Assembly (NCBI RefSeq): GCF_003031675.1
Contig: NZ_PYWX01000072.1
Location: 26,080 to 90,079, forward strand
From: Pseudomonas palleroniana
Lineage (GTDB): Bacteria > Pseudomonadota > Gammaproteobacteria > Pseudomonadales > Pseudomonadaceae
DNA length: 64,000 nucleotides
Direction of reading: 5' to 3'
Shown: positions 60,170 to 64,000 of the stretch, one piece after another
Position numbering within the stretch: position 1 is the stretch's first letter
Layout of the letters: every line of letters begins with the position of its first letter
Program-made: the position numbers and the translations under genes
The notes under the pieces: model-generated
Databases searched by the model: none
Told to the model about the DNA's origin: nothing
Seen by the model: the letters and a program-made list of their open reading frames with translations, nothing else

Positions 60170-60949
60170 ATGACTCCACTGCGATCACTCTTCGCTGCAT
60201 TGCTGTTGCCACTGTGCGCCACCGCCGCCCATGCGCAAGACTGGAAAGAAATCCGCTTCGGCGTGTTCCCCGAGTATCCCCCCTTCGAGTCCGTCGCCGC
60301 CGACGGCAGCCTGCAAGGCTTCGATATTGAATTGGGCAATGCAATCTGCGCCAAGCTCGAGGTCAAATGCACCTGGGTGCATAACGAATTCGACGGCATG
60401 ATCCCGGCCCTGCGAGCGCGCAAGTTCGACGCAATCATGTCGTCCATGGCCGTGACCCCGGCCCGCGAGAAGGTTATCGACTTCAGCGACCGGCTGTTCC
60501 TCAGCCCGACCTCGGTGATCACGCGCAAAAGCGCCGACTTCGGCGACACCCCGCAATCATTGAAGGGCAAACAAGTAGGCGTGCTGCAGGGCTCGCTGCA
60601 GGAAGCCTATGCCCGTGCCGAGTTGGCCAAGCTGGGGGCGCAGATCAAGGCGTATCAGTCACAGGAGCAGAACTACGCCGACCTGCAAAACGGTCGCCTC
60701 GATGCCACCCTGACCGACAAGCTCGAAGCCCAGCTCAACTTCCTGTCCAAGCCCGAAGGCGCCGACTTCAAGACCGGCCCGGCCTTCAAGGACCCGACCC
60801 TGCCCCTGGATATCGCCATGGGCCTGCGCAAGAACGATCAGCAGTTGCGTGAGCTGATCAACAAAGGCATCGCCGCCGTGCAGGCTGATGGCACCTATGC
60901 GCAAATCCAGAAGAAGTACTTCGGCGATCAGGACATCTACCACGAGTGA
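60170..60949 (+). CDS. Polar amino acid ABC transporter, binding protein
   Basis: A 259-residue periplasmic binding protein, family 3, with a signal peptide (about 1-22, ending AHA). It resembles the Lys-Arg-Orn/His-binding proteins: IRFGVFPEYPPFESVAADGSLQGFDIELGNAICAKL, FDGMIPALRARKFDAIMSSMAVTPAREKVIDFSD and a C-terminal DQQLRELINKGIAAVQADGTYAQIQKKYFG. With ctlX and ocd nearby, citrulline, ornithine or arginine is the likely ligand. It heads the transporter unit. Confidence 0.9.
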   Translation: MTPLRSLFAALLLPLCATAAHAQDWKEIRFGVFPEYPPFESVAADGSLQGFDIELGNAICAKLEVKCTWVHNEFDGMIPALRARKFDAIMSSMAVTPAREKVIDFSDRLFLSPTSVITRKSADFGDTPQSLKGKQVGVLQGSLQEAYARAELAKLGAQIKAYQSQEQNYADLQNGRLDATLTDKLEAQLNFLSKPEGADFKTGPAFKDPTLPLDIAMGLRKNDQQLRELINKGIAAVQADGTYAQIQKKYFGDQDIYHE

Positions 60950-60979
60950 TGCCAACCCCGACCCTGTGAGAGAAGGCTT

Positions 60980-61070
60980 ATGTGGGAGGGGGCTTGCCCC
61001 CGATGAGGACATGCCAGTCGACACACGCATTGACTGACCCACCGCTATCGGGAGCAAGCCCCCTCCCACA
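60980..61070. repeat. REPIN inside the ABC operon
   Basis: Standard arms 60980-61007 and 61043-61070 face each other across about 35 bases with short inner pairing. It sits between the binding-protein gene and the permease genes, where it may hold binding-protein mRNA at a higher level, as REPs do in E. coli hisJ and malE operons. Confidence 0.75.
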
Positions 61071-61119
61071 GAAGCCCGCTGCCACGAGGGTATGTCCGGG
61101 CCCTTTAGAGACCTCCCCC

Positions 61120-61821
61120 ATGAACGAATTCCTCAATCTGCAGGGCTACGGCCCGATGCTGGCTCAAGGCGCGTGGATGACGCTCAAGCTGGCGTTCCTG
61201 GCACTGGCCCTGAGCCTCACCCTCGGCCTGATTGCCGCCGGCGCCAAACTGTCCAGCGCCCGATGGCTGCGCGTGCCGGCCACGCTGTACACCACGCTGA
61301 TCCGCAGCGTGCCGGACCTGGTGCTGATCCTGCTGATTTTCTACAGCTTGCAACTGTGGCTCAACGACCTGAGTGAAGTGTTCGGCTGGGACTACTTGGA
61401 AATCGACCCGTTCACCGCCGGGGTGATCACCCTGGGCTTTATCTACGGCGCGTATTTCACCGAAAACTTTCGCGGTGCGATCCTCAGTGTGCCGGTCGGT
61501 CAGTTGGAAGCCGCGACCGCCTATGGCTTGAACCGCCGGCAGCGTTTTCACCTGGTGCTGTTCCCGCAGTTGATGCGCTTCGCCCTGCCGGGCCTGGGCA
61601 ATAACTGGCTGGTGCTGCTCAAATCCACGGCGCTGGTGTCGATCATCGGCTTGTCGGATCTGGTCAAGGCCGCCCAGAACGCCGGCAAGACCACTAACGA
61701 ACCGTTGTATTTCCTGATCCTCGCGGGCTTGGTGTATCTGGTGATCACCACCTTGTCCAACCGCGTCCTCAAGCGCCTCGAACGACGCTATAACCTCGGC
61801 ATCAAGGGGATGGCACGATGA
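61120..61821 (+). CDS. Polar amino acid ABC permease (HisQ-like)
   Basis: A 233-residue permease with five or so membrane segments and the EAA loop GQLEAATAYGLNRRQRFHLVLFPQLMRFALPGLGNNW. It matches the first permease of Lys-Arg-Orn/His-type transporters. The start at 61120 gives MNEFLNLQGYGPML; a longer frame upstream starts in REP sequence. The stop overlaps the next start by four bases. Confidence 0.9.
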   Translation: MNEFLNLQGYGPMLAQGAWMTLKLAFLALALSLTLGLIAAGAKLSSARWLRVPATLYTTLIRSVPDLVLILLIFYSLQLWLNDLSEVFGWDYLEIDPFTAGVITLGFIYGAYFTENFRGAILSVPVGQLEAATAYGLNRRQRFHLVLFPQLMRFALPGLGNNWLVLLKSTALVSIIGLSDLVKAAQNAGKTTNEPLYFLILAGLVYLVITTLSNRVLKRLERRYNLGIKGMAR

Positions 61822-62531
61822 TCGAACTGTTCCAGCAATACGGCCTGGCCTACCTGTTCAGCGATGGCACGGGCCTGTCCGGCGTGGCCATGACCTTGTG
61901 GCTGTTTATTGTTTCGGTGGTGCTGGGCTTTGCGCTGTCGATACCCTTGGCACTGGCTCGCGTTTCGGAGCACTGCTGGTTGCGATGGCCGGTGGAGGTC
62001 TACACCTACCTGTTTCGCGGCACACCGCTGTATATCCAACTGCTGATTTGCTACACCGGGCTTTACAGCCTGGAAGTGGTGCAGGACAACGCGCTGCTCA
62101 ACCAGTTTTTCCGCAATGCGCTGAACTGCACCCTGCTCGCCTTCGTACTCAACACTTGCGCCTACACCGTGGAGATTTTCGCCGGGGCGATCCGCAATAT
62201 TCCCTACGGTGAAATCGAAGCGGCCCGCGCCTATGGCCTGCACGGCTGGCGGCTCAATCTGTTTGTGGTGGTGCCGGCGGCATTGCGCCGCGCATTGCCG
62301 GCCTACAGCAACGAAATGATCCTGATGCTGCACGCCACCTCACTGGCGTTCACCGCCACCGTCGCCGACATCCTCAAGGTGGCCCGCGACGCGAATGCCG
62401 AGACGTTCCTGACGTTCCAGGCGTTCGGCATCGCCGCTCTGCTCTACATGCTGCTGTCCTTTGCACTGGTGGGCCTGTTTCGACTGGCCGAACGTCGCTG
62501 GATGCGCTTCCTTGTTTCTACCCGAGGCTAA
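61818..62531 (+). CDS. Polar amino acid ABC permease (HisM-like)
   Basis: A 237-residue permease with the EAA loop GEIEAARAYGLHGWRLNLFVVVPAALRRALPAYSNE and the segment YLFRGTPLYIQLLICYTGLYSLEVV typical of HisM/ArtM. It forms the membrane channel with the preceding permease. Three bases separate it from the ATPase gene. Confidence 0.9.
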   Translation: MIELFQQYGLAYLFSDGTGLSGVAMTLWLFIVSVVLGFALSIPLALARVSEHCWLRWPVEVYTYLFRGTPLYIQLLICYTGLYSLEVVQDNALLNQFFRNALNCTLLAFVLNTCAYTVEIFAGAIRNIPYGEIEAARAYGLHGWRLNLFVVVPAALRRALPAYSNEMILMLHATSLAFTATVADILKVARDANAETFLTFQAFGIAALLYMLLSFALVGLFRLAERRWMRFLVSTRG

Positions 62532-62534
62532 CCC

Positions 62535-63365
62535 ATGAATCAGTCCGCACAGGCCCTGGCCGCTTACCCGCTCGATGTACCCGTTGCCACACCCGCAACC
62601 GCGGCTATCAAGTTGCAAGTCGAAGGCATCCACAAACGCTACGGCGAACACGAAGTGCTCAAGGGCGTGTCCCTCAACGCCCGCAACGGCGACGTGATCA
62701 GCCTGATCGGCGCCAGCGGCTCGGGCAAGAGCACCCTGCTGCGGTGCGTCAACTTTCTCGAACAGCCGGACGCCGGGGTGATCACCCTGGACGGCATCAG
62801 TATCAAAATGCAGCCCGGCCGCGCCGGCACCCGTGCGCCCCACCCGGCGCAACTGCAAAACCTGCGCACACGCCTGGCCATGGTGTTCCAGCACTTCAAC
62901 CTGTGGAGCCACATGACGGTGCTGGAGAACATCACCATGGCCCCGCGCCGGGTACTGGGCGTCAGCGCCACCGAGGCGCAACAACGCGCGCGTCTGTACC
63001 TGGACAAAGTCGGCCTGCCGAGCCGCGTGGCAGATCAATACCCGGCATTTCTGTCGGGTGGCCAGCAGCAACGCGTGGCCATTGCTCGGGCGCTGGCGAT
63101 GGAGCCCGAGATCATTCTGTTCGATGAACCGACCTCGGCGCTGGACCCAGAACTCGTAGGAGAAGTCCTCAAAGTCATACAGACGTTGGCCGAGGAAGGC
63201 CGTACCATGCTGATGGTCACCCACGAAATGGGCTTTGCCCGCCAGGTGTCCAGCCAAGTGCTGTTTTTGCACCAAGGGCGGGTCGAGGAGCAAGGCGGAG
63301 CCGACATCCTTGATCACCCCAGCAGCGAACGCTTGCAGCAATTTCTTTCCAACCGTTTGAAGTGA
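62535..63365 (+). CDS. Polar amino acid ABC ATPase (HisP-like)
   Basis: A 276-residue ATPase with Walker A GASGSGKST, Q-loop LAMVFQHFNLWSHMTVLENI, signature LSGGQQQRVAIARAL, Walker B IILFDEPTSALDPELVGEVL and the His switch VTHEMGF. An insertion between Walker A and Q-loop (KMQPGRAGTRAPHPAQLQNLR) is typical of HisP. The N-terminus is about 20 residues longer than usual and Ala-rich; a later start is possible but has no Met with a good ribosome site. Confidence 0.92.
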   Translation: MNQSAQALAAYPLDVPVATPATAAIKLQVEGIHKRYGEHEVLKGVSLNARNGDVISLIGASGSGKSTLLRCVNFLEQPDAGVITLDGISIKMQPGRAGTRAPHPAQLQNLRTRLAMVFQHFNLWSHMTVLENITMAPRRVLGVSATEAQQRARLYLDKVGLPSRVADQYPAFLSGGQQQRVAIARALAMEPEIILFDEPTSALDPELVGEVLKVIQTLAEEGRTMLMVTHEMGFARQVSSQVLFLHQGRVEEQGGADILDHPSSERLQQFLSNRLK

Positions 63366-63369
63366 ACTC

Positions 63370-63867
63370 ATGGATACCAAGGCCAACGGACCCCATTCTT
63401 CCCCTGCGCTGGATCGCATCGATGAAGCGATCATCGATGTATTGCGCCACCAGGGGCGCATCACCTACGAAAAGCTCTCGTCGCTGGTGCACCTGACGCC
63501 CAGGCCCTGCCTGGAACGGGTGCGCAAGCTGGAGCGACGCGGGGTGATTCGCGGGTACGGGGCGATCATCGATGTACAGATGGTCTCGCCGGGGTTGTCG
63601 CTGCTGGTGCTGGTAGCCTTGTCCAATCAAAGCGGGCGCTCGGCGCAGAAGGCATTCGAGGCCTGCGTCAAAGCCTGCCCGCAGGTGTTCGAATGCCAGT
63701 TGATCAGCGGACCGTTCGACTACAGCCTGCGCATGCGCTGCCGCGATATGGAGCACTACCGGGTACTGACCGAGACCTGGTTGAACAACGATGAGTTGCA
63801 CATCGACAAGTTGGTGGCACATCCGGAGTTGGCGGTGGTGAAAAACACCGCCATCGAGCTGACCTGA
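63370..63867 (+). CDS. AsnC/Lrp-family regulator of the citrulline module
   Basis: A 165-residue Lrp-type regulator. The helix-turn-helix (about 15-65) has LDRIDEAIIDVLRHQGRITYEKLSSLVHLTPRPCLERVRKLERRGVI in parts, and the C-terminal RAM domain has FECQLISGPFDYSLRMRC. It starts four bases after the ATPase gene and is the last gene of the operon, so it probably controls its own unit and the ctlX-ocd genes through the phased sites at 57813 and 59981. The effector is unknown, perhaps citrulline, ornithine or arginine. Confidence 0.88.
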   Translation: MDTKANGPHSSPALDRIDEAIIDVLRHQGRITYEKLSSLVHLTPRPCLERVRKLERRGVIRGYGAIIDVQMVSPGLSLLVLVALSNQSGRSAQKAFEACVKACPQVFECQLISGPFDYSLRMRCRDMEHYRVLTETWLNNDELHIDKLVAHPELAVVKNTAIELT

Positions 63868-64000
63868 TGTAGTGAGCGGGCTTGTCCTAATCCAGTCAGT
63901 TAAGGATTAATGCGGTCACTGTGGGAGGGGGCTTGCTCCCGATAGCGGTGGGTCAGTCGATAAACTGCTGACTGGCACACCCTCATCGGGAGCAAGCCCC
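63868..64000. repeat. Composite REP repeat, cut by the window end
   Basis: 63868-63919 (TGTAGTGAGCGGGCTTGTCC, then a CAGTCAGTTAAGGATTAA module) is a near copy of 40068-40120. A REPIN then starts at 63919 with a standard arm and continues to a second, inverted arm that runs off the end. As at 40068, it directly follows the stop codon of a regulator gene. Confidence 0.75.

Overview
The window reads as chromosomal DNA of a Pseudomonas of the fluorescens group. It is GC-rich and gene-dense. It carries a complete bkdA1-bkdA2-bkdB-lpdV branched-chain keto acid dehydrogenase operon with its Lrp-type regulator, an exa/ped-type PQQ alcohol oxidation cluster, and many intergenic REP/REPIN repeats of the GGGAGGGGGCTTGCTCCC type together with one RAYT gene. 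No rRNA, tRNA, CRISPR array, prophage or insertion sequence was recognised. No assignment comes from a database search; all rest on motif reading and knowledge of the families.

Layout. 1-1.6 kb: a degenerate C39-like lipoprotein, a 51-residue membrane protein and a small lipoprotein. 1.7-7.5 kb: a tripartite RND efflux operon (pump, adaptor, outer-membrane factor). 7.5-8.4 kb: a RAYT transposase between REPINs. 8.4-16.8 kb: reductive pyrimidine catabolism (amidohydrolase, NCS1 transporter, dihydropyrimidinase, PreT, PreA) ending in a RutR-like TetR regulator. 17-18.7 kb: a YjaB-like acetyltransferase with copC and copD. 18.9-20.6 kb: uronate dehydrogenase and a lactonase. 20.6-25 kb: an EmrAB-like HlyD/MFS pair and a DASS anion transporter.

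25.1-43.3 kb is the PQQ alcohol oxidation region. It holds two hybrid histidine kinases, an ErcA-like Fe-alcohol dehydrogenase, a free-standing pqqA gene, an aldehyde dehydrogenase and one quinoprotein alcohol dehydrogenase with the extra Asp of lanthanide-dependent enzymes. It also holds the quinoprotein-associated accessory set (metallohydrolase, SoxYZ-like carrier, periplasmic binding protein, cytochrome c, second binding protein, beta-propeller, ABC exporter, CXXCW protein), a NarL-type response regulator and a FIST-domain sensor. Promoter regions here share a CTAC/TTGGTACTGG-like motif that may define the regulon.

43.4-46.9 kb: a sulfide detoxification module (TauE exporter, sulfide:quinone oxidoreductase, BigR-like regulator, persulfide dioxygenase-like enzyme) with a clear palindromic operator between the divergent genes. 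46.9-49.8 kb: an HD-GYP protein and a chemoreceptor. 49.9-56.8 kb: bkdR, the bkd operon and a branched-chain aminotransferase, so both first steps of branched-chain amino acid breakdown sit together. 56.8-57.7 kb: a tandem acetyltransferase. 57.9-63.9 kb: a citrulline/ornithine module (ctlX, ornithine cyclodeaminase, polar amino acid ABC transporter, AsnC-type regulator). Both of its promoter regions carry arrays of 15-bp CAGC-N7-GCTG-like sites.

The least ordinary material is the free-standing pqqA and the lanthanide-type dehydrogenase with their shared promoter motif, the phased operator arrays of the citrulline module, and the several classes of composite REP repeats.
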